The notes under the pieces are model-generated. The model searched no databases. It saw only the letters and a program-made list of their open reading frames with translations, and was not told where the DNA came from. 64,000 bases of DNA, from NCBI GenBank assembly GCA_029448655.1, contig JACCLO010000015.1:124001-188000 (forward strand), in the 5' to 3' direction. The DNA comes from Wolfiporia cocos. Taxonomy: Eukaryota > Basidiomycota > Agaricomycetes > Polyporales > Phaeolaceae. Every line of letters starts with the position of its first letter. The first letter of the stretch is position 1. This document shows, one piece after another, positions 49,727 through 61,129 of the stretch. Made by a program: the position numbers and the translations under genes.

Positions 49727-52245
49727 TCACTTCAGCTGATCGCTCGATATGGTGTGCTTTGTAGGGATGTCAGATACCCCGCCGTTACTTCGCGCGACCT
49801 TGAGCTTGATGGTTGCGTTGGGCGTGCCATTAAGAAGGTCAGCGAGTCCGATCGCCTCAATGACATCGCCTGAGCCGATTCGGGAGAAGTCTGCCTTGTC
49901 GGCAAACCACAGAGACAAAAATGCCTTGTTTTCATCATCTGCATAATGATGGAATCGAGATTGAATGGTACTGACTTTGAGGTTCGTTTCATGGATACGA
50001 GCGAAGGAGCATACAACGATCGCCGCGCATCCTGGAGTCATCATTCAGCAATCAGCGTTCATTGGGGCGGCAATTTGACCGACCATAGAAACGACAGCAT
50101 GTTCACGAGCGCTGCCTTCGCCGTAGTTCTCGTCCACAACAAGTGCCCACGGCTGCTTGCGTGCCTTGAGGCGTTTCGCAACGCCGGGAATGGTATCCGT
50201 CTCGCTCTGCGATGCTACATGGTCGTGGCCAAATACTACGTTAACCTCTCCTCCCTCGTCGTTCGTCGCCTTCCGCTGCGCTTAAGCTCATCTCATGCAA
50301 CTACATGATGCTCAACATACCGTAACTACTGTCGGATGCAATGTCAATACTACTCAGCTCCGCATGTCCTAAAGGATACATACGAAGGTTCTCTGAGACA
50401 CTCGTCACATGGCCCTTGCACTTGAGCCACGGGCCTGCCGCCGAGATATGGTCCGTCGTGCACTTTCCCCCGAATGCGCATGAGCACCTTCAACGGCGGA
50501 AGCTCCAGGCCGCGCGGGTTCCCGCTGCCCTCGCCGAAGTGTGAAGGGAACTGCTCGGGGCGCTCGAGACACTGCGAGTCGGGCCGGATGACGACCTCCG
50601 TGTCGGGCTGAGGGGCGGGCGTCGGACGCGGGCAGAAAGCGGTCTCGCCGGGGGCAAAGCCTGCCGTGGGCAGGTCCTGGCCTTTGGCGGCGCAAACTTG
50701 AAGGGCACACCAGAGGGCGTGGGGAGTGTGTCTTTCGTCGGGTTTGATCATCATCATGAGCCGACTGCCGTCGTTACGGGGCTTGAAGTTGCTGCAGAGG
50801 GGTGAAGGATCAGAGCAGCTTCGAAACAAGTGGCGGTATACTGACTGGTTGAACGACGTGAGGATCGCTGAAGAGGACGTTCAGCATCGGCCACTGCTAA
50901 GTCCTTGCAGAATCACGCACCGTTCTCCTCGTCCTTCTTGTCCTCGCGTTTCCACTACACGTCCCCTCTATCCTCAAGTTCAACTCGGTCCTAGAGGGAG
51001 GATTGCGTGCCTGCCGCACTTTCACCATAAGTCCTGCAGCCTTCGCTTGCTTAGCCAAATCCACAACGCTCGTCTGCGGTGTCCGTGCGTCAACATTGTC
51101 CGCGATGGGTAGGAAGAGAGCGGAGCGCGCACCATGTCCTTGTACGAGCTGTTCGTGCACGAACCAATCAGACCCGCAGACAACTCGTCCTTCCAGCCCT
51201 GTTCCTTGACGAACGCGCCGAAGTTAGAGAGGGGCGTCGCGAGATCGGGGGTGAACGGCCCATTGACGGTCAGCTCCAGCTCGGACAAGTTCTGCCGTCC
51301 AGCCAGCCGTCAGCAAATTTGTACCATGCGAGGATTAAGCCCCGATGTGGAGAGTTTATGATGGAACTTGAATGCGGGATGAGACGACGTGAGTACGCAC
51401 GATGTCTCATCATATTCCGCGCCCTAGTCCGCCGCAAGGAAGCCTTCAGCAGCTGCGTCATCCCCGGCGCGTGCAACGGGCGCACGGCCGGTAGCGGTGA
51501 GGTACGCGCGCATGTCTGGCGTGTAGGGAAACGTGGACGTCGTCGCACTGACCTCAGCGCCCATGTTCGCGACCGTTGCAAGACCTGTGCAAGACTGGTT
51601 GAACACGCCGAGGCCGAAGTACTCGAGGATGCGGCCGGTGCCTCCCTAATAAACCGCTCAGCATCAGCTCCTGGGAACTCTTCGCCAGCGAGAGCCGGTC
51701 AGCACGCACTCGAACAGTCAGCTTCCCAGCTAGATGCAAGATTAGATCCTTGGTCGTCGCCCATCCAGTCAGCTGACCAGTCAAACGTACTCCTACCGTG
51801 GATGTCAGTACACCCGCGATGATGGAAGGAAAAGTAGAAGGAAACGGGCGGCGTACCAATAATGTTGGGTGCCTTGAGTTCCCATGGTGTTCCCGTCATC
51901 GCATCCACGGCATCTGCACCACCTATGCCTATGGAAAGCACCCCAAGCCCGCCAGCATTGGGCGTGTGTGAATCTGTTGTTCATCTGGCTTGTGAACTAC
52001 TTCCAACTTAGCAGAGGGTGCTTTTTCCATACCAGTTCCGAGCCTGTGTAAGCACAAACGGACTTAACTACTGTCTGAAAGGAATATCGGGTGCACTGAC
52101 ATGAGCATTCCTGGGGCGGCGTAGTTCTTGAGGACAACCTGGTGGATGATGCCGGAGCCGGGCCTCCAGAACTCGAATCATACTTGTTGGAACCGGAGGT
52201 TGCGGCCGAAGCAAGCTGCCGCGCTCGTAGATTGTGCCTGATCAC
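49727..52245 (-). pseudogene. ACO: Mitochondrial-type aconitase, 5'-truncated and broken
   Basis: Minus-strand blocks appear in gene order: [20 protein letters not shown] (about 52165-52110), [20 protein letters not shown] with [16 protein letters not shown] (about 51975-51875), [40 protein letters not shown] with TTSTFPYTP, and [20 protein letters not shown]. These are followed by [13 protein letters not shown] with the Cys that would bind the iron-sulfur cluster, and at the 3' end by SFARIHETNLK, FADKADFSRIGSGDVIEAIG and IPTKHTISSDQLK. In life the enzyme interconverts citrate and isocitrate in the TCA cycle. Frameshifts, stops and a missing N-terminal third make this copy non-functional. 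Possible introns remain between blocks. Confidence 0.88.
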
Positions 52246-52365
52246 GATAGATTAGATTACTACAATTTTCGTGACGACAAAACACCTCGTGCGTTTGCGA
52301 CGAGGATTCCCTGCTATCCCGAAACACCTGAGGCTCGAAGAACCCCTACAGGCTTGTTTCAACAA
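52186..52365 (-). repeat. Inverted repeat, right copy (matches 43665-43863)
   Basis: 180 bp at the upstream edge of the aconitase pseudogene. It is the reverse complement of 43665-43863 with few differences, 8.3 kb away. The pair brackets the Helitron array and both broken genes. Confidence 0.88.
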
Positions 52366-53777
52366 TACTTGCGCGCGACGCTCTCCAAAAAGTCAAACAC
52401 CTCCTGATTCGACGCAATTGATCTCTTCATAGTGTGTTTGCATGAAATTCGGGGAGGTGAAGAGTAAGGGTACGTACCTTAAGATACACCTCCACGCCGT
52501 TTGCTGCATGGATCAGGTGGTCGTAGTGAATGCTATAGGTTTCGCTGCGAGCCACCGATGGAAAACACAGCTCATGTCACCTGCAGGATCCTCTTAGTGA
52601 GGATGGCAAGGGTAACACAGGAGATGACAGTAAGGATCCATCGTCAAAGGAAACAAGCACAGCGCTCGAGGAAAGGAGCAAGCTCGACGAGTCGTCCAAG
52701 CACATTGGATAATGCGGGAGAAAGCGAGAGGGGTAGTCGTCGTTTCGAAGGAGGAGGGTGCCGAAAGGCCCCGAAAGAAGTCTAGATCTAAGAGAGGAGA
52801 TGTCGAGGACATGCCAGAGACTGAGTCGGGCCCCGGGCAGATTAACGAAGAAGAGTAGAAGACAAACATCTATAGTCGGGGCATATTGTGCTGTCGCTGT
52901 ATCTGGTAGTGCCGGTACCTTCGAAAAAAGTACTTCGAGGTGCAGTTAGACGCGTGCGAGTATCTCCTTGATATGTTATGAAGCTAGCCATGTGAAAGAG
53001 GAAGCTGCGTACTGCATGGCCAGTCACACTTAAGGTATCCACCTGAGCATGCCTTCATCGCGTGTCGGGAAAACCGAGCGCGCGTTGCAACGCGTTGCAA
53101 CTAGTAGTAATGAACACGTAATCAATATAAATTGCAACTAAATACAATCAATTGTAAACAAGTTGTAACGCGCGCGCGGCGCTTCCAATCGAGGTCAGGT
53201 GATTGCTGAGGGTGTTCCAATCGCCGGGAGGCGGGGTCGCGGCCTGCAATTGCAAGCCCATTGCAATTGCTATGGAGCGTTTTAATGAGTTACAATTATC
53301 CACTAGTGTTGTAGTCAACTCTTGAATTGGAATGACCTTATGTCTGACACTGCCGATTACAACCGTAACGCTTCATTTGGAATCACTTTCCCACACTTAT
53401 GAGCGCATTGTACTTACCTGGATTGAAAACAGTGAATAAAAAGGCAATTACCTGCTATTATCTGGTTTCTACACTTTCTTATCGACAACATTAGACAGTT
53501 TGTTAGTAAATGACGCTCACACAATGTTGCTCACACGAGGATTCGAACTTACGGCCTCAAGGACTTACGACTCACGACTTACGCAAGGAACGAGGTTATC
53601 TTCTGACTCAGCTATAGCGACTTTGATAACAAGCAGAGTATCTATAAATATAATAAGCTTATACACGGCCCGCGCCTGTTGATCTGACAGAAGCAGCAGA
53701 TCTGATTGATTCTTCTTCTGAATCACTACCGCAGATCACTGAAACAGCATACCAAAAGCGAAGCCACACATCCCGCA
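52366..53777. other. Intergenic region with coding traces and TTGCAA-rich segment
   Basis: From 52500 to 53000 there are overlapping short plus-strand frames (for example KEEGAERPRKKSRSKRGDVE) that resemble a basic nuclear-protein linker but cannot be placed. From 53085 to 53300 TTGCAA, CAATTG and GTTGTAAC palindromes cluster. A tRNA-like segment lies at 53537-53620. Confidence 0.35.
53537..53620 (-). ncRNA. tRNA-like or SINE-head segment
   Basis: On the minus strand TATAGCTGAGTCAGAAGA fits a polymerase III A box, and about 65 nt downstream AGTTCGAATCCTC fits a B box. The T-arm stem does not pair well and the acceptor arm is not evident, so this is not called a tRNA gene. A tRNA pseudogene or SINE head is possible. 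Confidence 0.3.
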
Positions 53778-56773
53778 ATGAGCGGACCGACGCGTACGGA
53801 TACGCGTGGGTCGCACAGATACAACGTCCTACCCCAATTTCGGCCGGAGAAATGCCCCGATTACGAAGTAAGCGACGTGTTTTGTATTTTTGATTTTGGA
53901 ATGTGGCTAATTCAAAGTAGCAGGAAATCCCTACCTCGACCCGTATTTTCCGACACCTAGCTGCGTTCTTCTCGTGGGGAAAGGAGATTATTACGGGCAG
54001 GGATTATACGCCAGCTGCAGGATATGTGGAGGCTGCTTGGAAACTGGTTGAGCGTGGTCACCAGGTGAGCATTTCTTCTACCTTTTTGCGTCGCTTTCGG
54101 CCCATTTGCGTCGTCTGGAGGCAAAATATGTTGTTCTCACCTCCGCCCATATCCCGCATGTCCGCACAAGCTACGTCTCGTACTGACACGCGTCGTCCCA
54201 GCTCGCTGGCACTAGTCTGGAATTGCCTACCGTTGCCGTCCCTGGAGAATACGTGAACGACCCTGAACAGTCTGCATCCGCCCTGGAACAACCCACCGAC
54301 ACTGCGCTCGAGCCTATTATGGAAGACGTCCCTCAGCCGGAACTCGAACTTGTGGAACAACCTGCACCGCGCCGCCGCCACCGCCCTGCCCGCCCTTTCT
54401 ACAACTTCCTTGCTACCCGGCCTCGGCCAGTACCGGATGAGATGGAAATAACTCCCTACGAATACGAACTTCTCCCCCCGGCTCTGGAGTTTCTCCCGCG
54501 TCCCAATAGCCAGGATTGTCCTCAAGATGAGTTCGACTTCTGGCTGCAGTGGCGGTATCCCGCGGTCACGCTCTTGCATCAACTGAAGGCTCACGGGAAA
54601 TCGACTCCGTATGCGGAAGCGTACTTGCGCGGCCGAGGTAACGACGATCTGGATGCGATGGAATTTAAGGGTCTTATGCGAGAGGTGGAACGCGGTAAGT
54701 ACTGCAATTGGAGTTGTGGCATTTTCTGACCCTCTTCAAAGAGCCTGAACCTGAGTGGATTCAGGAACAGAGACTCGCCAATGATGCAGCTATTGAGGCG
54801 ACTCGAAACGCAGGCGATGACCAATCTGTCACACCTCTTGTGCCAACTCCGGAATTCCTGGCAGCCCGCGCCGCCGCTTTGGCCGAAATCGAATGGTTCA
54901 AGAACGCCACGGCGAATATTAAAGCCCTCATGCCGGATGCCGCCGCTATACAGAAAGACTGTTTCGGTGCCGCCTCTCGCGTCGCTGATCAGAATGAATC
55001 CGCGCCTGACGCCTCTGCTGTTGCTATTCACAACGACGCTGCACCTACATCGCTTCCGGACCCCTCGCAACCCCTGCCTGATGCTGCGCCGATTGTCTCT
55101 GGACGTGAGGTATCGAGTCCTCCGGAGCGCCCGCCTCCTAACTCCCCACCAAGCCCTGAGATGCCTCTGTATTCGACCATGGCCTTCATCGAGATTGTCA
55201 ACCAAGTAACGGGATCAGTCGAGGAGCCTGATGTCAACAACCCATATGATTGGGAAGGTGCTCGGACACCCGACGTCGACGACATCGATTCGCTCCGTCC
55301 ACTCAAAAGGACTTGGCAGCAGATGAAGGATCTCGAAGTAGGGGCGAAACAGTCACAGCCACGACTTATGGAGCAGAGGATCATCGAAGCGACCGTCCCG
55401 AAGGTAAGTTATCAATACTGTATCGTGCGTACGAGCTCACATATTCGCAGGGAGCAAAACGGTCTCGTCCCGATCCAAACACGAAGTTTCTGAACCCAGC
55501 CGCGAATTCTCGTCAGAAGTCAAGGTGGGAGACACGGCGTCGTTTGGATGACAGTGACGATGGAGAGGATGCCGACGACGAAGGTTCTCAGCCGAAGAAG
55601 AGGAGAATCGGCTCAACGCCAAACGGCCACTCGGATAGTTCGCCGTCACCAGAAGTCGCCGACGTCGATATGGACGACGCACCGTCAGCACCGGTTACGA
55701 AGCCCATGGAAGTTGTAGAGCACCCGTCACGGCCAAGCACCCCCACCTCACCACCAGTATCTACACCTACACCCGCCCCCGTCCCGGGCCCAGCCGTCAC
55801 CCCCCTTCTGCCTTCCCCCGTCATCAACAGTTCTTCAAGTTCTCACGTTGACCGATCGTTCACGCGCAACTCGTACGCGCCCCGTGAGCCCAGCAAATTG
55901 CGGACCAGCTTTACCATTGACCAAGACAGCGAGGAGGAGACCGATTCACGCCAGGAGCATGATTCAACGATGGCGCACGCTCCCGTCCCCCAACTTGCGG
56001 AATCGATCCCCTCTCAAGAGTATCCCCCACTAGCGCACGCTCTCGCCCCCTCCGCCTCTATGGTCCCCGTCAGCGCCGAGGAGCATCCCGCAAACGTGCA
56101 CGCTCCCGCAAAGGCCCACCTGGTCTGCCAGGAGCATCCCTGAACTCCGGTGCACGCTCCCGCCACCCTCGCTCGCGACGCAGTCACGTCTTACGCGTCA
56201 ACTTCCGGTCAACAACGTGAACAAGAAACTGTTATGAACTCGAAGGCTTTAGAACGTGCGGCTTCGGTCCCGCTCGAGGCGCTTCCTAGGTATAAATTCT
56301 CGGCGTGTGTGGCCCCTTCTCCCGATGCTGGCGCTCGCCTCACGAAGGCGTGGCAATTCGCTTCTTCTGTCCCGGTTCATACGCTCCCGGCCTACGATTT
56401 CGTGAAGCGCGTGGCGTCGTCTCTGTCGACTTCTGCTGTCTCTCTCGGTAAACAGCCTGAATGGATCTGTGGACTCTGTCAGCTCCGGAGCCCCGACTCG
56501 GCTGTCAAGTGTACCGTCTGCGAGGCTCCACGGCCGAACGGTCCGTCCCTGACATCTCCTTCCCCGTCATCTTCCTCTCTGTCGTCTGCTCCCTCTGCTC
56601 CGCCACCCGCCCCCTCTGCTCCGTCGCCGTCACCGCCAGTCTCCGGATTTAACTGGGCTGCCGCTGGTCTGGCACCGCCGTCTGCGACATCTGAATGGGA
56701 ATGTTCTATCTGCATGGTCCGGAATAAGTCCAGCGCGCAACAGTGTATCGCCTGCGAATCACCAAAACAATGA
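53778..56773 (+). CDS. RanBP2-type zinc-finger protein, nucleoporin-like, five exons, one in-frame TGA
   Basis: Exons 53778-53867, 53921-54064, 54202-54694, 54742-55403 and 55451-56773 join in frame; donors are GTAAGC, GTGAGC, GTAAGT and GTAAGT and all acceptors are AG. The protein starts MSGPTRTDTRGSHRYNVLPQ. It has a Pro/Glu-rich middle, a basic nuclear-targeting-like patch (QPKKRRIG), a long Ser/Pro-rich low-complexity region, and two repeats of a VP..LP.Y.F type (VPLEALPRYKF, VPVHTLPAYDF). It ends with two RanBP2-type zinc fingers, EWICGLCQLRSPDSAVKCTV and EWECSICMVRNKSSAQQCIA, each W-x-C-x2-C...C-x2-C. The layout recalls Nup153-like pore proteins; that is inference. A TGA at 56141-56143 interrupts exon 5 with the frame open on both sides, so the fingers would be lost unless the stop is an error, a recent mutation or read through. 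Confidence 0.75.
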
Positions 56774-58863
56774 TCATCCGTAACGTTTTTGGCTGTGCGC
56801 GTTGCTCTCGAATGACGCATCAATTATCGGTCGTGTACATACTGTATTACATCGGACTGTCTGTACCGCAAGAACTTATCACAGTGCCTCGTAGATCACA
56901 CGGTCGTCCTGTACACTCAGTTACGTACCGTAATTACTAGCAGGTGGGGTTCATCAATCGCATTAGACCCGGAGTAGGCGCGGCTTGCGTCCCTCCGCGT
57001 TCTCCTCAGCCGTTATGCTGTAATATAGTTGTATCACATACGAATGAAGAAGTATCAAACCGAACCCATTCGTGTCCTAGAACGATGTTGCAAACGCAAG
57101 GAAAGCGAGCCGGAAGTCCACATGACCATTTGTGGAAGTTCAGCCACATTGACAAGTCACCTGACCACGCCGCGGGCAATATCGAGAACCATATTTCTGA
57201 CGACACCGTCCTCCGCGACCCGAGACACATTCTCATCTATCTTCGGTGTGCTTCGTGAGGTCAAGTTTGCGCGCGATGGGCCGATACAGACCGTTGAGAT
57301 TGTCCGACGAATGTGTTCGTTTCAACTTGTTAGTGGGGTTTGCCTTGACTGCGGGACCTGGTGGACCTCCTCCAGCGGAAGTGTGTTCTTGACGGCAGGT
57401 TTTGGGAGCTTTGACGGGTGCGAAGGATATGTGTGCGCAAACAAGTAGGTGTGGTTGAGCGCCTTCAGCGATTAACGAATCAGCGAGTAACAAAGTAGTA
57501 CAGCGGCGAGCTCACCTCCTTCGCGCTGATGCATTAACGAGGCTCATAGATGAGACACTTGCTAAGGAGGTTCAAACAATTAGGCGTCGCTGCCGTGAGT
57601 ATCACCCGCGGCGGTGTGCGCGGGAACTGGACGACTGGAACGTAGTCCGGTAATTTCGTGTGGCCCTGTGAAGGGGGCTCAGCGACTGTATAATAACATA
57701 TTAACGTAAGACCATCGCGTTCGCTGCAAGCTAATTCAATTACACAAGGTTAGACTACATACAAGTGCACAGAAAAGGGCCCACTTACGCTCCAGGACGA
57801 TGCTGCAGGTACGAGGAAGGCGAGCTGGGAGTCCCTGTAGCCATCTAGGGTAGTCCAGCCACAATTCCGATCGCATGTCGATCACGTCCGCACATTAAAC
57901 CTTCGGCACGCCACCTCAGCTTCGCAAGCTACAAAAGCCCAATAGGCACTCACTGGCTGCCCAAAAAGCCAATACAAGCATCCCACAGCTGCTGCTGCGG
58001 GTCGAACCCCAGTTTGTGGCCCCGTTTCTTTTTCCTGCTATTTTTCTTTCCCCCCCCCTCCTCACCATACCCCAGATCCTGCATAGATACATTCCGTAAA
58101 AATTCAGGCTATTATGCACCGCTTCATGGTTGCCTTCATGATTCAGCCTTTGAACCCCGACAAAATAGCGACTTTCTACAGTAGCAAAATTTGACTGTAC
58201 TCTATGTTTTTAAGAAGTGACTAGAGAACCTCAAATACATCGAATTCTGCACAGACGAAGTCAAATGAAGGGCTGCGCTCGAGGCGCTCGCTCAAGACTT
58301 AGGAAATCAGTCACTCAATTTTCCTTTCGACTTCTATTATTCCTGATTCATTCAACGCGCCGCCGTCGTTCAAATTGTTACAAGCTGCATGTCTATCAGA
58401 AGATTTTTTTCTGACGACAGCAGCATGCAACAATAAACTGCATTCGGGTCGCTCAAATCACGATCAACTTTAATATATTTTGCCGTGGCCCTACTACTAT
58501 CTGGTCGAGCAGTGAAGTCGATATGCATCACAAAGTAGTACATCTAGCCGCTTCTCTTGGCGCGCCCTCCGCCTGATGCCTTGTGCGTATTAGCTGATTC
58601 GACAGTACGTGCAGAGTTCGGTTTTCTCGTCCTCTTTGCCTTTTGCCCTGTGGACTGTAGCACAGGTGCCTCGAGTGCTTGCTCTGAGCTGTTTGCGCTC
58701 GAAGCCGTGGGCACCGTTTGCAAAAACTTCTCTGCAGCCGGGATAGTGGCCTAAGTATTCGTAGAATTAGAACTAGTAAATATAAATATTAGGAAAGCCA
58801 CTAGTCACCTCTGGAATCGATGAATTGACATCTGAAGGATACAATCAGCTGGATTATGGTTGC
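56774..58863. other. Intergenic region, no supported gene
   Basis: Scattered ORFs under 140 codons on both strands, none recognised. Near 58003-58018 GGGTCGAACCCC resembles a tRNA T-arm or B box without the rest of a tRNA. The segment ends at the stop codon of the DUF6532-like gene. Confidence 0.4.
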
Positions 58864-60444
58864 TCAGTCATATAAATTACCAGTTGGATTCTCGGCATTT
58901 CGTTGATCTAATGCGCGCAACTCTGAATCAAAGTCGTCCTCATCTGGCTGACTGCCATCGCCCTGGGTCTGCGCCGTCTCGTTGATACCAAGTGAGATAC
59001 CGGGAAATACAATCTCGTTGTAGAAGCAGAACAGCGATTTCCGTCGTTCCGACTCCATTAATGTGATCTTGCGCCTGTATAATTCGAAGTCGGATTGCCA
59101 CTTGATTCCGGTCTGTTTTCCCTTATCCGCGAAATGACTGTCGTATGCGAATAAAAACCGGATCTATTATATTAAGCTCGACGATACACATAGTAAGAAA
59201 GGCCATAGAACTCACTATTATAGACCCCAAGGCAATCAAGCTTGCATTGATGCCTTTGAGCCCCCATCTCTCACCAACTGTTGTAGGGCCCGGTTGTCTT
59301 TCCTTTGACAGAAAAGATGAAGGCCCAAAAAGAATTGCTTTGATTACCTGAATAGGGAGCTCAATATTGGCTTGCACAAAATATTCAGGAACTTACATTG
59401 GCAATTTCCTCATTAAAAAATGCGTCCTTAGATGTGGGCTGGGAATAACGTACATCTTGGCTGAACAAGATGGGGGGCAAAACCGGAAATTTTGGTTCGT
59501 TGACGTTGAATTTGAGCATTCGTTGCATGATTGGATCATTACGTCGTTTCTCTGCCGCCTGAGCTTGAAATAGGCTCGGACTGAATGCTGGGAATATTGC
59601 GTGAATACTGTCTCGGACAGACTTGAGTGCTGTCGCTCGCCCACCGACCAGGCCTTGTCGGAACTATTAAGTACCTAATTAGTACAAAGACATAAGTATA
59701 ATAAAATGACACGGCTTACGGCGCTCACGAATGCGTCAGACATTTGTGCAGCGTAGCGGCTCAGCTCCGGAGTCAATACGTCGTGCAGTGCAGCAGCACG
59801 CGCCAAAACAACAGTTTGTTGGGACAGGTACTGCTCTGGAGCATCTGGGTCGACCTCCGGCGGACGCTCCTTGTGTGACATAACATCGTTCGAAATCCAA
59901 GGAGAGACGACGACTGCATACATTCTTCCACGTAGCCGTATCTTGCCTTCACGGGTCGTAGCTCTCGGGGCGCCCGTTCCATTGCTTCGTCCGGTCTTCT
60001 TTCCTTGCGCTGCTTTCATGGCAGCATTTTGTGTCCTTAAAGCTCTCTCGGATTGTCGCAACATCTCGATCCTGAGCTGCATCACTCGCAGTGCCTTGAA
60101 ATTACCAAATGAAGTAGCTAATGTGCAAATAATCTCTGATCACATACCTCCCGAAGTTCGTTGACGGACGCGTGCTCGTCTTGAAGGATTGACACGGCCA
60201 GTGCACCTCCTTCGTCCGGATCTTCCTGGACAAAACCTGACTCGTTACTCTCTTCTCCTGACTCGCCGTCGTCGTCATCGTAATCGAAGAAATCAATCTC
60301 CTCTCTTGCTGCATCGCCTGCGGGATACGGCATTTCGTAGACTCTATCGCAGGAAGAGGGCAGAATGGACAAAGAGAATTTACGAGACGGATATGTTGAT
60401 ACGCCGGGGGCCGATGAGGCACGCTTTACCATCAAAATTTGCAA
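58864..60444 (-). CDS. DUF6532-like protein, five exons
   Basis: Minus-strand exons: 60148-60444, 59720-60094, about 59400-59663, about 59210-59355 and 58864 to about 59150. The first splices keep frame (donor GTATGT, 52-nt intron; donor GTAAGC, 56 nt; donor GTAAGT, 49 nt). The protein has an acidic N-terminal part (EEIDFFDYDDDDGESGEESN), a basic stretch, and a C-terminal domain with FQAQAAEKRRNDPIMQRMLK, FPVLPPILF, VIKAILFGPSSFLSKERQPG, GLKGINASLIALGSI and FADKGKQTGIKWQSDFELYR. These resemble DUF6532, a domain expanded in agaricomycetes and of unknown function. The last splice (GTGAGT near 59216 to ACAG near 59148) does not keep frame as I read it, so that junction is wrong or the gene has a small frameshift. 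Confidence 0.6.
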
Positions 60445-60635
60445 GCTAGTCCTAATTAATGCTACTAATACTAATACGGGCGGAATAATGTTCCGGGCCC
60501 TCTGTCTGGCTTATAACCAATGTTAATCTTGGTCAATAATACGCGATGTAGCGCGTACCAGAATCACCAACATCTGTCGAGTGGATCGCCCGGAACCGCG
60601 TTGGAAGTCTGGAGCGCCGTACCGGGAAGCTCAGC
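60445..60635. other. Upstream region; includes part of a dispersed repeat
   Basis: From about 60582 the sequence (GATCGC...GCGTTGGAAGTCTGGAGC) is repeated in inverted orientation at about 62908-63007. No gene. Confidence 0.5.
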
Positions 60636-61096
60636 CACTGGCGCGTAAGTAGCCAGACGCGCCCCGCGTAACATCATGTGATCGCGATGATAAGGTTTAG
60701 GACTTCCAAACATGGTCATCGACCTCAGTCACTTCGCCACTTCGCCTTCTGACGTTTATACTTCCAGCCATTGCTCGCCATTCTGCTTTCTAGATAGTGT
60801 ATAGAGAATAACTAGGTAATGAGCGAGAAATCAGAAGATTATTATCCCATATTTGGAACGTTTGTGATATATTTTCCAAATATGGGATAATAATCTTCTG
60901 ATTTCTCGCTCATTACCTAGTTATTCTCTATACACTATCTAGAAAGCAGAATGGCGAGCAATGGCTGGAAGTATAAACGTCAGAAGGCGAAGTGGCGAAG
61001 TGACTGAGGTCGATGACCATGTTTGGAAGTCCTAAACCTTATCATCGCGATCACATGATGTTACGCGGGGCGCGTCTGGCTACTTACGCGCCAGTG
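60636..61096. repeat. 461-bp palindrome (223-bp arms, 15-bp spacer)
   Basis: The left arm 60636-60858 is the reverse complement of the right arm 60874-61096 with no mismatch that I could see; the spacer is CGTTTGTGATATATT. Beyond the arms the pairing resumes after an 11-12-bp gap (GTACCG near 60620 against CGGTAC near 61097). The arms contain no ORF of note. A transcript would fold into a long double-stranded hairpin. It may be a foldback or MITE-like element or a failed inverted duplication. Confidence 0.92.
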
Positions 61097-61129
61097 CGGT
61101 ACGACACTTTCGATCTCCTACTTGATTGT

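Noticed and set aside
2175..56143. Reassigned TGA codon in this genome
   Set aside because: Three in-frame TGAs are too few and occur in decayed or mobile sequences; many genuine TGA stops are present.
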